Shown: piece after piece, positions 17,218 to 26,650 of the stretch
Position numbering within the stretch: the stretch's first letter is position 1
Layout of the letters: each line of letters begins with the position of its first letter
Assembly (NCBI GenBank): GCA_947450765.1
Contig: CANFXC010000006.1
Location: 19,051-83,050 of the forward strand
Length of the DNA stretch: 64,000 bases
Direction: 5' to 3'
DNA from: Comamonadaceae bacterium
Lineage (GTDB): Bacteria; Pseudomonadota; Gammaproteobacteria; Burkholderiales; Burkholderiaceae_C
The notes under the pieces: model-generated
What the model was told of the DNA's origin: nothing
Database searches by the model: none
What the model saw: only the letters and a program-made list of their open reading frames with translations
Program-made: the position numbers and the translations under genes

Positions 17218-18471
17218 ATGGCTATCGTTGAAGTCAAAGTTCCGCAGCTGTCCGAATCCGTGGCTGAGGCCACCATGCTGGTGTGGAAAAAGAAAGTCGG
17301 CGACGTTGTCGCTGCAGATGAAATCCTGATCGAAATCGAGACCGACAAAGTCGTTCTTGAAGTGCCAGCACCTTCTGCTGGTGTTCTGTCAGAGATCTTG
17401 ATCGGCGACGGCGCTACCGTGCTGGCTGAGCAGTTGATTGCCCGCATTGACACCGATGGCAAGGTCGCTGCTGCTGCGCCAGCCGCAGCTTCCGCACCAG
17501 CTGCTGCCGCTGCACCTGCTGTCGCTGTTGTCGCCGCTCCGGCGTCCAACAGCATGGCCGGCGTGGCCATGCCAGCCGCAGCCAAGCTGATGGCGGACAA
17601 CAGTCTGGCTGCTGGCTCTGTTTCCGGCACTGGCAAAGATGGTCGCGTCACCAAGGGTGATGTGTTGTCTGCCGTTGCCGGCGGCGTCAAGCCCGCTGCC
17701 GCCGTGATTCCGACTGGCGCGCCTAAGTCGTCGCTGCCGCAAGTGGCTACACCGGCTGCCAGCTTGGGCGACCGCCCTGAACAACGCGTGCCGATGAGCC
17801 GTTTGCGCGCCCGCGTCGCCGAGCGCTTGTTGCAGTCGCAATCGACCAACGCCATTCTCACGACCTTCAACGAAATCAACATGGCTCCGGTCATGGAGAT
17901 GCGCAAGAAGTTCCAGGAAAAGTTTGAAAAAGAGCATGGCATCAAGCTCGGCTTCATGAGCTTCTTCGTCAAGGCTGCAGTGCACGCTTTGAAGAAGTAC
18001 CCAGTCCTGAATGCGTCTGTCGATGGCAATGACATCGTCTACCACGGCTACTTTGACATCGGTATCGCGGTCGGTTCCCCACGTGGTTTGGTCGTGCCTA
18101 TCTTGCGCAATGCAGACCAAATGAGCTTCGCTGACATCGAGAAGAAAATTGCCGAATACGGTGCCAAGGCACGTGACGGCAAGCTCGGCATCGAAGAGAT
18201 GACCGGCGGCACCTTCTCCATCAGCAATGGCGGTACCTTCGGTTCCATGTTGTCGACGCCGATCATCAACCCACCCCAGTCGGCTATTTTGGGCGTGCAC
18301 GCGACCAAAGACCGAGCCGTGGTTGAGAACGGCCAGATCGTTGTTCGCCCGATGAACTACTTCGCCATGTCTTACGACCACCGCATCATCGACGGCCGCG
18401 AAGCCGTGTTGGGCCTGGTCGCGATGAAAGAAGCGATGGAAGATCCAGCACGTTTGCTGTTTGACATCTAA
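17218..18471 (+). CDS. sucB: Dihydrolipoamide succinyltransferase E2
   Basis: Core acyltransferase of the 2-oxoglutarate dehydrogenase complex, 417 aa. One lipoyl domain is at residues 1-77 with the lipoylated Lys44 in EIETDKVVLEV. An Ala/Pro-rich flexible linker and an E3/E1-binding domain (AAAKLMADN through GRVTKGDVL) follow. The catalytic domain is from about residue 185, with the active site SYDHRIIDGREAVLGL near the C terminus. It acts in the cytoplasm as a 24-mer in known relatives. Confidence 0.97.
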   Translation: MAIVEVKVPQLSESVAEATMLVWKKKVGDVVAADEILIEIETDKVVLEVPAPSAGVLSEILIGDGATVLAEQLIARIDTDGKVAAAAPAAASAPAAAAAPAVAVVAAPASNSMAGVAMPAAAKLMADNSLAAGSVSGTGKDGRVTKGDVLSAVAGGVKPAAAVIPTGAPKSSLPQVATPAASLGDRPEQRVPMSRLRARVAERLLQSQSTNAILTTFNEINMAPVMEMRKKFQEKFEKEHGIKLGFMSFFVKAAVHALKKYPVLNASVDGNDIVYHGYFDIGIAVGSPRGLVVPILRNADQMSFADIEKKIAEYGAKARDGKLGIEEMTGGTFSISNGGTFGSMLSTPIINPPQSAILGVHATKDRAVVENGQIVVRPMNYFAMSYDHRIIDGREAVLGLVAMKEAMEDPARLLFDI

Positions 18472-18479
18472 AAAATTGT

Positions 18480-18519
18480 GGGACAGACCAAGAAATGCGA
18501 AGCATTTTTGCTCTGTCCC
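18480..18519 (+). repeat. REP-like palindrome between odhB and lpdA
   Basis: An 8-bp perfect stem (GGGACAGA/TCTGTCCC) encloses a second perfect 6-bp hairpin (AAATGC-GAA-GCATTT at 18493-18507). The outer arms match, in my memory, palindromes common in Burkholderiales genomes and linked to REP-associated tyrosine transposases. Only one copy is seen in this window, so its repeat status needs a genome search. In the transcript it would form a hairpin that could modulate lpdA relative to odhAB. Confidence 0.6.
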
Positions 18520-18538
18520 CAACTGACTAAGGAAAATA

Positions 18539-19966
18539 ATGTCCAAAAATTTTGACGTGATCGTTATCGGTGGCGGTCCTGGCGGTTACATCGCTGCGAT
18601 TCGCGCAGCGCAGCTGGGCTTCAATGTGGCCTGTATCGACGAGTGGAAAAACGCCAAGGGCGGCCCGGCTTTAGGCGGTACTTGTACCAACGTTGGTTGC
18701 ATTCCTTCAAAGGCGCTGCTGCAGTCTTCAGAGCACTTTGAGCAAGCGGGTCATCATTTTGCTGACCACGGCATCAACGTTTCTGGCTTGAGCCTCGACG
18801 TTGCCAAAATGGTGGCCCGCAAGGACACCGTGGTGAAGCAAAACAACGACGGCATCGTCTACCTGTTCAAAAAGAACAAGGTCACTTTTTTCCATGGCCG
18901 CGGCTCTTTTGTCGCAGCCAAAGATGGCTTGTACGACATCAAAGTGGCAGGCACGGCTGAAGAAATCATCTCTGGCAAGCACGTGGTCATTGCTACAGGC
19001 TCTAACGCACGCGCTTTGCCGGGCACACCGTTTGACGAGGTCAACATCCTCTCCAACGATGGCGCTTTGCGCATCGGTGCAGTGCCGAAAAAACTCGGCC
19101 TGATTGGTTCGGGCGTGATCGGCTTGGAGATGGGTTCAGTCTGGCGCCGTCTGGGTGCTGAAGTGACCGTACTCGAAGGCCTGCCGACGTTCCTCGGCGC
19201 GGTCGACCAGCAGATTGCCAAGGAAGCCCACAAGGCCTTCGTCAAGCAAGGTTTGAAGATCGAACTCGGCGTCAAAGTCGGCGAGATCAAGTCGGGTAAA
19301 AAAGGCGTCTCAGTCGCCTACACCAACGCCAAGGGTGACGCGGTGTCAATCGACGTCGACAAACTCATCATCTCGATCGGCCGCGTGGCCAACACCATCG
19401 GTCTTGCCGCTGATGTCGTTGGCTTGTCGCTCGACGAGCGCGGCGCGATCGTCGTCGACGGCGACTGCAAAACCAACCTGCCCAACGTCTGGGCGGTGGG
19501 TGATGTGGTGCGCGGCCCGATGCTCGCACACAAGGCAGAAGAAGAGGGCGTTGCCGTGGCGGAGCGCATCGCTGGCCAACACGGCCATGTCAACTTCAAC
19601 ACCATCCCTTGGGTCATCTACACCAACCCTGAAATCGCTTGGGTCGGTCAAACTGAAGAGCAGCTCAAGGCTGCAGGTCGCGCATACAAGGCCGGTACAT
19701 TCCCGTTCATGGCGAATGGTCGAGCGCGCGCTTTGGGTGACACCACCGGCATGGTCAAAATGCTCGCAGACGCGGTCACTGATGAAATTCTTGGCGTACA
19801 CATCGTCGGCCCCATGGCCAGCGAATTGATCGCCGAGTGTGTGGTGGCGATGGAGTTTCGCGCCAGCAGTGAAGACATTGCCCGGATTTGTCACGCACAT
19901 CCGTCGCTCAGCGAAGCTACCAAGGAAGCGGCTTTGGCGGTTGACAAACGCACGCTCAATTTCTGA
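18539..19966 (+). CDS. lpdA: Dihydrolipoyl dehydrogenase E3
   Basis: FAD flavoenzyme of 475 aa that reoxidises dihydrolipoamide. It has the FAD-binding [17 protein letters not shown], redox disulfide [19 protein letters not shown]-binding [13 protein letters not shown], and C-terminal catalytic [15 protein letters not shown]. An insertion ([13 protein letters not shown]) before the disulfide motif is usual for betaproteobacterial OGDH-linked E3. AAGGA precedes the ATG. It is the third gene of the complex operon. Confidence 0.97.
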   Translation: MSKNFDVIVIGGGPGGYIAAIRAAQLGFNVACIDEWKNAKGGPALGGTCTNVGCIPSKALLQSSEHFEQAGHHFADHGINVSGLSLDVAKMVARKDTVVKQNNDGIVYLFKKNKVTFFHGRGSFVAAKDGLYDIKVAGTAEEIISGKHVVIATGSNARALPGTPFDEVNILSNDGALRIGAVPKKLGLIGSGVIGLEMGSVWRRLGAEVTVLEGLPTFLGAVDQQIAKEAHKAFVKQGLKIELGVKVGEIKSGKKGVSVAYTNAKGDAVSIDVDKLIISIGRVANTIGLAADVVGLSLDERGAIVVDGDCKTNLPNVWAVGDVVRGPMLAHKAEEEGVAVAERIAGQHGHVNFNTIPWVIYTNPEIAWVGQTEEQLKAAGRAYKAGTFPFMANGRARALGDTTGMVKMLADAVTDEILGVHIVGPMASELIAECVVAMEFRASSEDIARICHAHPSLSEATKEAALAVDKRTLNF

Positions 19967-19968
19967 GC

Positions 19969-21087
19969 TTGGCCCGCCAACCTAAGCTGTTGCCGGTCCA
20001 TGCGGCCTATGAGGCAGAGTTGCAGGCGCGTGGCTTCGTCAGCGACCCCGCGCAATTGCGTGCGGTGGCTGCGTTGGAGCGCTGCGCAACCGAATGGGCA
20101 GGCTTCAAAGAAAAGCGTTCCAACGCATTCAAGAAGCTGATCAACCGGCCGGCCATTCCGCGTGGTGTTTACATGCACGGCGGCGTTGGTCGGGGTAAAA
20201 GCTTCCTGATGGATTGCTTTTACAACGCGGTGCCGCTCAAGCGCAAAACACGGCTGCATTTTCATGAGTTCATGCGTGAAGTGCACCGTGAGCTGCGCGA
20301 CCTGCAGGGCACGGTGAATCCGCTCGACGAATTGGGGCGTAGGATTTCTCTGCGCTACCGCTTGATCTGCTTTGATGAATTTCACGTGGCAGACATCACG
20401 GATGCGATGATCCTGCACCGGTTGCTGGCAGCCTTGTTTGACAACGGCGTGGGTTTTGTCACGACCTCTAATTTTGCGCCTGATGATCTGTACCCGAACG
20501 GCTTGCACCGGGACCGCATCCTCCCGGCGATTGCTTTGCTGAAGGCGAATTTGGAAGTGCTGAGTGTCGACAACGGCACCGACTACCGTCGCCGCACGCT
20601 AGAGCAACTCAGGCTGTATCTGACGCCGCTGGATGCTGCTGCTGATGCGGAGATGACCGAGACTTTCAACCGCTTGGCTGAAGCGCACGACGAAGACCCG
20701 ATTTTGCAGATTGAAGCACGGCAGATTCACGCCCGGCGAAAAGCCGGTGGTCTGGTCTGGTTCGACTTTAAAACGCTGTGTGGTGGACCGCGATCCCAAA
20801 ACGATTACTTGGAACTCGCCAGTCAGTTCCACACTGTGCTGTTGAGCGATGTACCGTACATGCCTGTCAACAAGGCGTCCGAAGCCCGGCGCTTCACTTG
20901 GCTGGTCGATGTCTTGTATGACCGCCGCGTCAAACTGATCATGTCGGCGGAAGTGGCACCGGAAGAGCTGTACACAGAAGGCCCACTGGCACATGAATTT
21001 CCGCGTACCATTTCACGTTTGAACGAAATGCAATCGGCGGAATTTCTGGCGCTTGAACGCCGGGACGTCGACACAACGCTCACATGA
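19969..21087 (+). CDS. zapE: Cell division protein ZapE (AFG1-like ATPase)
   Basis: A 372-aa P-loop ATPase. Walker A is HGGVGRGKSFLMDCFY, Walker B is LICFDEFHVADITDAMI, and the sensor region is FVTTSNFAPDDLYPNGLHRDRILPAI. This matches the AFG1/ZapE family, whose E. coli member acts at the Z ring in late division. The likely start is TTG at 19969, two bases after the lpdA stop, because no ATG or GTG precedes conserved sequence. The next gene overlaps its stop by ATGA. Confidence 0.93.
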   Translation: MARQPKLLPVHAAYEAELQARGFVSDPAQLRAVAALERCATEWAGFKEKRSNAFKKLINRPAIPRGVYMHGGVGRGKSFLMDCFYNAVPLKRKTRLHFHEFMREVHRELRDLQGTVNPLDELGRRISLRYRLICFDEFHVADITDAMILHRLLAALFDNGVGFVTTSNFAPDDLYPNGLHRDRILPAIALLKANLEVLSVDNGTDYRRRTLEQLRLYLTPLDAAADAEMTETFNRLAEAHDEDPILQIEARQIHARRKAGGLVWFDFKTLCGGPRSQNDYLELASQFHTVLLSDVPYMPVNKASEARRFTWLVDVLYDRRVKLIMSAEVAPEELYTEGPLAHEFPRTISRLNEMQSAEFLALERRDVDTTLT

Positions 21088-21725
21088 AATTTTTTTGCCT
21101 ATTGGCGCTTTGCTCAGGGCTGGTTGGCAGTGTCATTGCGCAGCCAAGGGATGATGGTGGGCCGCAGGAGCGTGCCGCCGAGCGATCGCGCATCACAGCA
21201 GAAAGGCAAAAGCTTGAGGCTGACTTTAAGGCTGCACAAGCCGTTTGCTTTCGCAAGTTCTTTGCCAATAATTGTCGTGACAAGTTGCTCCCGCCGTATC
21301 GTGAGCAATTGGCGGATCTTCGGCGTCAGGAAATTTTGATCAATGAGGTCGAGCGAAAGCTCAGCGCAGCCGATCAGCTGTTGAAGACCGAAGAAAAACT
21401 CAGTTTGCAGCGCGAGCAGCAGGCTGAGCAAGCGTTAAAAGTTCAACAAGACGCAGCCACCCAAGCCGAGCGCGCCAAGCAGCGCGAGGTTGATCAGGGA
21501 AATACGGCAGAGCAGGCTGCTTCCAATAAGGCCAGCATGGGTACCCGACTAGAGAGTAACCAGAGCAAGGCAGCCGAGTCCGTGAGCAAGCGCGCACAAG
21601 CTGCCGCAAACGTGGAAGCAACACGCCTGCGGCAGGAGCAAGCTGCCAAAAATCGGACTGAGCGCGATCAGCGCTTGCGCGAAGACGGTCCGCCGACGGG
21701 CAAGTCCCTGCCTGCTTATCCCTGA
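21084..21725 (+). CDS. Secreted coiled-coil protein of unknown function
   Basis: A 213-aa protein with a short signal peptide (MKFFCLLALCSGLVGSVIAQ). The rest is almost entirely charged, Glu/Gln/Arg/Ala-rich and predicted by eye to be helical coiled coil from about residue 30 to 195. Two cysteines in AVCFRKFFANNCRDK could form a disulfide in the periplasm. The C terminus is Pro-rich. It overlaps zapE by 4 bases (ATGA), so it is translationally coupled to that gene. I do not recognise the family. Confidence 0.75.
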   Translation: MKFFCLLALCSGLVGSVIAQPRDDGGPQERAAERSRITAERQKLEADFKAAQAVCFRKFFANNCRDKLLPPYREQLADLRRQEILINEVERKLSAADQLLKTEEKLSLQREQQAEQALKVQQDAATQAERAKQREVDQGNTAEQAASNKASMGTRLESNQSKAAESVSKRAQAAANVEATRLRQEQAAKNRTERDQRLREDGPPTGKSLPAYP

Positions 21726-21742
21726 AGAACCGGCTGCCCACC

Positions 21743-21946
21743 TTGCTCACCAACCTGCATTCTGTCGAAAGGCGACTCATCGACATGGCCATCGAACATG
21801 CGGACCTCGATGCTTTGATCGATTTGATGGCGCATACCCTGCCTGTCGATCAGCTCATGTTCAAACGGTTGAAGAAACGTCGGTTGATGTTGCGTGACAA
21901 GATCACGCAGCTTGAATCATCTCTTCGCCCGTCTGAGCCCGCCTGA
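21743..21946 (+). CDS. YdcH/DUF465-like small protein
   Basis: A 67-aa cytoplasmic helical hairpin protein. The sequence FKRLKKRRLMLRDKITQLE near the C terminus is the typical ending of DUF465 (YdcH) proteins. A TTG at 21743 gives the usual length; an ATG at 21785 would give only 53 aa. Its stop overlaps the start of the helicase gene (TGATG), which implies co-translation. The function of the family is not established. Confidence 0.72.
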   Translation: MLTNLHSVERRLIDMAIEHADLDALIDLMAHTLPVDQLMFKRLKKRRLMLRDKITQLESSLRPSEPA

Positions 21947-23946
21947 TGGATCTTGAACAGCAAGTCGAGGAGGCTTTTGGGCCCGACGGTGTGCTGTCCC
22001 GCGCCGCCGATCAGTTTGTGCCCCGCAGTGGTCAAACCGAGATGGCGTTGGCGGTGGCCCGTGCGATCGAAGGCGCGTACCCGTTGGTGGTCGAGGCCAG
22101 CACCGGCGTCGGTAAAACATTTTCTTATTTGGTGCCCGCCTTGCTCAGCGGGGAGCGGGTCTTGCTGTCGACTGCGACCAAAGCCTTGCAAGACCAGCTC
22201 TACGGTCGCGATTTACCGCGCCTCGTCGAAGCCTTGGGCGTACCGGTCAGCACGGCATTGCTCAAGGGACGCGGCAGTTACCTGTGCCTGCACCGCATGG
22301 AGCAAGCGCGAACAGAGGTCATGCAACCTGAGCGCAGCACGCTGCATGCGTTGGCGCGTATTGAAGAATGGTCGCAGACCACCCGCACCGGAGATTTGGC
22401 TGAACTACCGGGTCTGGACGAGCGTTCGCCAGTGATTCCGCTGGTCACTTCGACACGCGAAAACTGCCTTGGTGCCGCTTGTCCGAAGTTCCGGGCCTGT
22501 CACGTCAATCTGGCCAGGCGCGAGGCTTTGGCCGCTGACGTGGTGGTCATCAACCACCATTTATTTTTTGCAGATTTGGCTGTGCGTGAGTCGGGTGTGG
22601 CCGAGCTACTGCCCACGGTGCGCATTGCGATTTTTGACGAAGCCCATCAGCTCAACGAGACCGGCGTACAGTTTTTGGGCAAAAACATCAGCACCGGCCA
22701 GTTGCTGGATTTTTGTCGCGACTTGCTGGGCACGGGCCTGCAAATGGCGCGCGGCTTGGTCGACTGGCAAGCGCTTGCCGGCAAGGCCGAGCGCGCTGCC
22801 CGGGAGCTGCGCCTGTGTGTCGGCAAAGCCTATCCGGGAACCAAGCTGCGCTGGACTGACGCTTGCCCCGAAACAGTGGATCCTGATGCTTGGGTGCTAG
22901 CGTTAGAGCAAATGGCAGATGCTTGCTCGGCGGCCGCTGAAGCACTCGACACGGTGAGTGAAATTGCGCCTGATTTCTTGAGGCTGCTAGAGCGGGCCGT
23001 TGAGTTTGGCGAACGCCTGCGGCATTTCGCCGGGCCATGCCAGACCGGTTCGGTGCGCTGGCTGGAGGTAGGCGCGCAACTGCGCTTGATTGAGTCGCCG
23101 CTCGACATCGCACAAGCAGTTCAGGCCAAGGTGCTCGGCAGCAACCCGGAGGCCGCGAAGACTTGGATTTTTACCTCAGCCACGCTCGGTGATGATGACA
23201 AATTGAGCTGGTTCACGAAGCCTTGTGGACTGGCTGGTGCTCAGCTCTTGCGGGTCGGTAGCCCGTTTGACTACGCGACGCAGGCCGCGGTTTATGTGCC
23301 GCGTGATTTTCCGAAACCTAGCGAGGCTGCTCACATGACCCGCGTCGCACTTTCAGCGGCGTTGTGGGCTTCACGCCTAGGCGGCCGGACGATGGTGCTG
23401 ACCACGACCTTGCGGGCTTTGCGCGGCATCGCCGATATTCTGCGTGAGACTTTTGAGGCTTCAGGTGAACTGGAAGTACTGGTGCAGGGGGCCCTGCCCA
23501 AGCGTGTCCTGATCGACCGCTTTCGCCAAGGTCGCTCTAACGGTGGAGCCGGATGCATTTTGGTTGCATCCGCTTCTTTTTGGGAAGGCATTGACGTGCC
23601 GGGTGATGCCTTGCAGCTGGTCATCATTGACAAGCTGCCTTTCCCTCCACCCAATGATCCAATGGCTGAAGCTCGGTCAAAGCACATTGAGTCCGAAGGC
23701 CGCAGCGCGTTCAATGATTACTTCTTACCCGAGGCTGCGGTAGCCCTCAAGCAGGGTGCCGGACGCCTGATTCGGCGTGAAACCGATCAAGGTGTGCTGG
23801 TGGTGTGTGACACCCGCTTGGTGGCGATGGGCTACGGAAAGCGCTTGCTGAAAGCCTTGCCACCCATGCAAAGATTGACGACTGAAGAGGAGTTGCTGGA
23901 ACGCCTCGACATGCTCACCAAAATTTGTACCACGCCCCCTGTTTAG
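21946..23946 (+). CDS. DinG/YoaA-type ATP-dependent DNA helicase
   Basis: A superfamily 2 iron-sulfur helicase of 666 aa. Walker A is ASTGVGKTF, the DEAH box is FDEAHQLNETG, and the C-terminal motif is QGAGRLIRRETDQGV. Four candidate cysteine ligands for a [4Fe-4S] cluster lie in GSYLCLH and CLGAACPKFRACH. Relatives unwind DNA forks, R-loops or damaged ends. The absence of an exonuclease domain and the length fit YoaA or proteobacterial DinG. Its last 32 bases overlap the 3' end of bamD on the other strand. Confidence 0.9.
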   Translation: MDLEQQVEEAFGPDGVLSRAADQFVPRSGQTEMALAVARAIEGAYPLVVEASTGVGKTFSYLVPALLSGERVLLSTATKALQDQLYGRDLPRLVEALGVPVSTALLKGRGSYLCLHRMEQARTEVMQPERSTLHALARIEEWSQTTRTGDLAELPGLDERSPVIPLVTSTRENCLGAACPKFRACHVNLARREALAADVVVINHHLFFADLAVRESGVAELLPTVRIAIFDEAHQLNETGVQFLGKNISTGQLLDFCRDLLGTGLQMARGLVDWQALAGKAERAARELRLCVGKAYPGTKLRWTDACPETVDPDAWVLALEQMADACSAAAEALDTVSEIAPDFLRLLERAVEFGERLRHFAGPCQTGSVRWLEVGAQLRLIESPLDIAQAVQAKVLGSNPEAAKTWIFTSATLGDDDKLSWFTKPCGLAGAQLLRVGSPFDYATQAAVYVPRDFPKPSEAAHMTRVALSAALWASRLGGRTMVLTTTLRALRGIADILRETFEASGELEVLVQGALPKRVLIDRFRQGRSNGGAGCILVASASFWEGIDVPGDALQLVIIDKLPFPPPNDPMAEARSKHIESEGRSAFNDYFLPEAAVALKQGAGRLIRRETDQGVLVVCDTRLVAMGYGKRLLKALPPMQRLTTEEELLERLDMLTKICTTPPV

Positions 23947-24733
23947 CTTTGGTGTCGTTGCGTGTGAAAGCACTGTCTGGGTAGCTTTTTTGCATCACAC
24001 GGAGAGTGTCATCGCGCAGTTGAGTCATGCCCAAGGCGTCATAAGAGCGGTAAATAAGCGAAAGCGCTTCTTCAATGGCGGGTACATCACGGTACGATGT
24101 GAGGGCACTTTGTGCCCGATTGATGGTTGCAAGATAAGCGCCACGACTGAAATAATATCGAGCGACGTGCACTTCAGACTCGGCCAGCGAGTTGACGATG
24201 TAAGTCATGCGCAGACGCGCATCGGGCGTGTATTTTGAATCAGGAAAACGCGCTGCCAGTTCCTTGAACGCCTCGAAGGATTCTTTGGCGGCTTTTTGGT
24301 CACGCTCTGAAAGATCTTGGCGAATCCAAGAACTGAAAAGACCGAGGTTGTCATTGAAATTGACGAGGCCCTTTAAATACAGCGCGTAGTCTAGGGCTGA
24401 GCTGGCGGGGTGTAGCCGCACGAAACGGTCAAGCGTTGCAATGGCTTTGACTTGGTCGCCGTTTTTATACTGTGTATAAGCTTTTTCAAGTTCTGCCTGC
24501 TGGGCCAAGGGTGTTCCAGCGGCACGGCCTTCGAGCTTTTCGTACAAGCCAATGGCTTTTTCATAGGCTCCGGAGCTGGCTTCGTCTTTCGCTTCCGAGT
24601 AAATTTTGTTGGGACTCCATGTCGCTGTGGGGTCGACAGGGGTTGAGGCGCACCCAACAATCAAGCCGCCGAGAATTAAAACAGCGGTTGCGGTGCGAGT
24701 CGTGGCTTGTAGCGCCGATAATTTGAACAACAT
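23915..24733 (-). CDS. bamD: Outer membrane assembly lipoprotein BamD
   Basis: Essential lipoprotein of the BAM complex that inserts beta-barrel proteins into the outer membrane. It is 272 aa, with a lipoprotein signal ending LGGLIVGCAS (Cys lipidated) and five TPR-like repeats (EKAIGLYEKLEGR, QVKAIATLDRFVRLHP, AAKESFEAFKELAARFPDSKYTPDARLRM and others). The ATG at 24733 is chosen because the signal peptide starts there; an open frame to 24940 is antisense to rluD. It is divergent from rluD with only 16 bases between start codons. Confidence 0.95.
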   Translation of the reverse strand: MLFKLSALQATTRTATAVLILGGLIVGCASTPVDPTATWSPNKIYSEAKDEASSGAYEKAIGLYEKLEGRAAGTPLAQQAELEKAYTQYKNGDQVKAIATLDRFVRLHPASSALDYALYLKGLVNFNDNLGLFSSWIRQDLSERDQKAAKESFEAFKELAARFPDSKYTPDARLRMTYIVNSLAESEVHVARYYFSRGAYLATINRAQSALTSYRDVPAIEEALSLIYRSYDALGMTQLRDDTLRVMQKSYPDSAFTRNDTKAKQGAWYKFW

Positions 24734-24749
24734 CGTGATCGACTCTCTA

Positions 24750-25784
24750 ATGACTGTTTCTGAACATAGCCCAATAATTATATCGAGCGCCTCTTTGATC
24801 GCTAACGCTTCTGATGACTCCATAGAGGAGGCAGACAGCGTCGTTGAGGTCGAATTGCGTGAGGCGGCCGCACCGATTTCTGCACACGGCGAGCGGCTGG
24901 ACCGAGCTTTGGCTGGAATTGTGCCCGAGTTCTCGCGCACTTATCTTCAACAACTCATTGAGTCCGGCGCAGTTCGCTTAAAAAACCAAGTCATCACCAA
25001 GACCTCGGCCAAGGTCAAGGCCGGTGATTTGTTGCAAATTGAACTGCGGCCGACCCCCCAGAGCCAAGCCTTCAAGCCTGAGGTCATGGACTTGGACGTT
25101 GTTTTCGAAGACGATTATTTGATGGTGATCAACAAGCCTGCAGGCTTGGTTGTGCACCCGGCACCGGGCAACTGGAGCGGTACTCTATTGAATGGCTTGC
25201 TCGGCCGCGATGAGGCGATGCGTTTTTTACCGCGCGCCGGTATCGTGCACCGGCTCGACAAAGACACCAGCGGCTTGATGGTTGTGGCTAAAACCCGTGA
25301 AGCCATGGATCGGTTGGTCGAGATGATTGCTGCTCGCCATGTCAACCGCGACTATCTGGCGGTAGGCCAGAAAGAGTGGCTAGGGTCGCGGCAACAGCAG
25401 GTGGCGCTGCCGATCGGACGCGACCCGCGCAACCGTTTGCGCATGGCGGTGGTCGATCTTGAACGTAACTCTGGCAAAACAGCCATGACGGATATCTCAT
25501 TGATCGATAACCAAGACGATTTTTGCCTCGTGCGATGCAAGCTTTATACCGGCCGCACGCATCAGATCCGCGTTCACATGGCCGCATTGGGTCATCCGCT
25601 GGTCTCTGATGCCCTGTACGGCGGTGAGCCTGCTGCTGGACTCACACGGCAGGCCTTGCATGCCCGTCGTCTGGGTTTTGAGCACCCCGTGAGTGGCGAG
25701 GCCATGACTTTTATTTCCCCGGTGCCGGCCGACTTAGAAGCCGCCATGGCTGAGTTGGGGCTCAGTTACAATGGAAAACTGTAG
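24750..25784 (+). CDS. rluD: 23S rRNA pseudouridine(1911/1915/1917) synthase
   Basis: Makes the helix 69 pseudouridines of 23S rRNA. It is 344 aa, with an S4 RNA-binding domain (ERLDRALAGIVPEFSRTYLQQLIESGAVRL) and a RluA-family catalytic domain with the active aspartate in IVHRLDKDTSGLMVVAKT. YTGRTHQIRVHMAALGHPLVSDALYG near the C terminus is also diagnostic. The first 40 residues are an acidic, low-complexity extension. The ATG at 24750 is nearly back to back with bamD. Confidence 0.95.
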   Translation: MTVSEHSPIIISSASLIANASDDSIEEADSVVEVELREAAAPISAHGERLDRALAGIVPEFSRTYLQQLIESGAVRLKNQVITKTSAKVKAGDLLQIELRPTPQSQAFKPEVMDLDVVFEDDYLMVINKPAGLVVHPAPGNWSGTLLNGLLGRDEAMRFLPRAGIVHRLDKDTSGLMVVAKTREAMDRLVEMIAARHVNRDYLAVGQKEWLGSRQQQVALPIGRDPRNRLRMAVVDLERNSGKTAMTDISLIDNQDDFCLVRCKLYTGRTHQIRVHMAALGHPLVSDALYGGEPAAGLTRQALHARRLGFEHPVSGEAMTFISPVPADLEAAMAELGLSYNGKL

Positions 25785-25912
25785 TCTCAACGACTTGCCA
25801 GCGTTACGCTCACCGGATGGTTTCCCGCCAACCTGAACCTCTCGTCTCTGTGCCCCCGCCTCGTTTAAAACTAGGCCAGCCTCACCCGGCTCTTTTACGG
25901 ATTTGAAAAATC

Positions 25913-26650
25913 ATGAATACGATGGATGCAAAGCGCGTCCTCGAAACGGCATTGATCTGCGCTCCGCAACCATTGCATGTGCGCGAGATGGAGGTGCTCT
26001 TCGATGGTGCGCTGTCAGCCGACACTCTGAAACGCCTGTTGCAGCAGTTGCAGGACGATTGGGCCGGTCGAGGCGTTGAATTGATCCATGTGGCCAGTGG
26101 CTGGCGTTTTCAAAGTCGCCCGGAGATGCGTGAATTCCTAGACCGGTTGCACCCTGAAAAGCCGCCCAAGTACACCCGCGCGGCGCTAGAGACATTGGCG
26201 ATCATTGCCTACCGTCAGCCCGTGACACGCGGCGACATGGAAGATATTCGGGGCGTGACGATCAACAGCCTGTTGCTCAAGCAGTTGGAGGACAGAGGTT
26301 GGGTCGAGGTGATTGGCCATCGTGAAACTGTCGGTCGGCCTGGGCTTTACGCGACCACCCGGCAGTTTCTGGATGATCTTGGGGTCGAGTCGCTCGACCA
26401 ATTACCTGCCATGAACAGCTCCGAAGGTGAGGCTGCCATGTTGGAGCAGATCGAGTTTGGCCTGTCGGAGCCGGCACCGATTGCTGAGTCTTTGGTGGTG
26501 CCCGTAGAGATCGAGGCCGTGATGGAGGTCGAAGCTGAGTTCGATATAAAAGCTGAGATCGACATAGAGATTGAGACCGGGACAGAGTCAAAGACTGAGA
26601 CGCAGACGACGCCCGAAGACCCTGACAAGCCAACCCGCGAAAACACATGA
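25913..26650 (+). CDS. scpB: Segregation and condensation protein ScpB
   Basis: Kleisin-associated winged-helix subunit of the SMC-ScpAB chromosome condensin. It is 245 aa. Two winged-helix domains occupy about residues 1-170, with the diagnostic [29 protein letters not shown] and [25 protein letters not shown]. The last 70 residues are a highly acidic tail with repeated Glu-Ile/Val-Glu. It overlaps the next gene by ATGA. scpA is not next to it here. Confidence 0.93.
   Translation: MNTMDAKRVLETALICAPQPLHVREMEVLFDGALSADTLKRLLQQLQDDWAGRGVELIHVASGWRFQSRPEMREFLDRLHPEKPPKYTRAALETLAIIAYRQPVTRGDMEDIRGVTINSLLLKQLEDRGWVEVIGHRETVGRPGLYATTRQFLDDLGVESLDQLPAMNSSEGEAAMLEQIEFGLSEPAPIAESLVVPVEIEAVMEVEAEFDIKAEIDIEIETGTESKTETQTTPEDPDKPTRENT

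Noticed and set aside
17389..18546. 385-codon minus-strand open frame opposite odhB
   Set aside because: The translation is low-quality, His/Arg-rich and without motifs; it is a shadow of the Ala-rich odhB gene.
25785..25912. Short open frame of 29 codons between rluD and scpB
   Set aside because: There is no convincing ribosome site and the composition is not protein-like; nothing else was seen in this gap.
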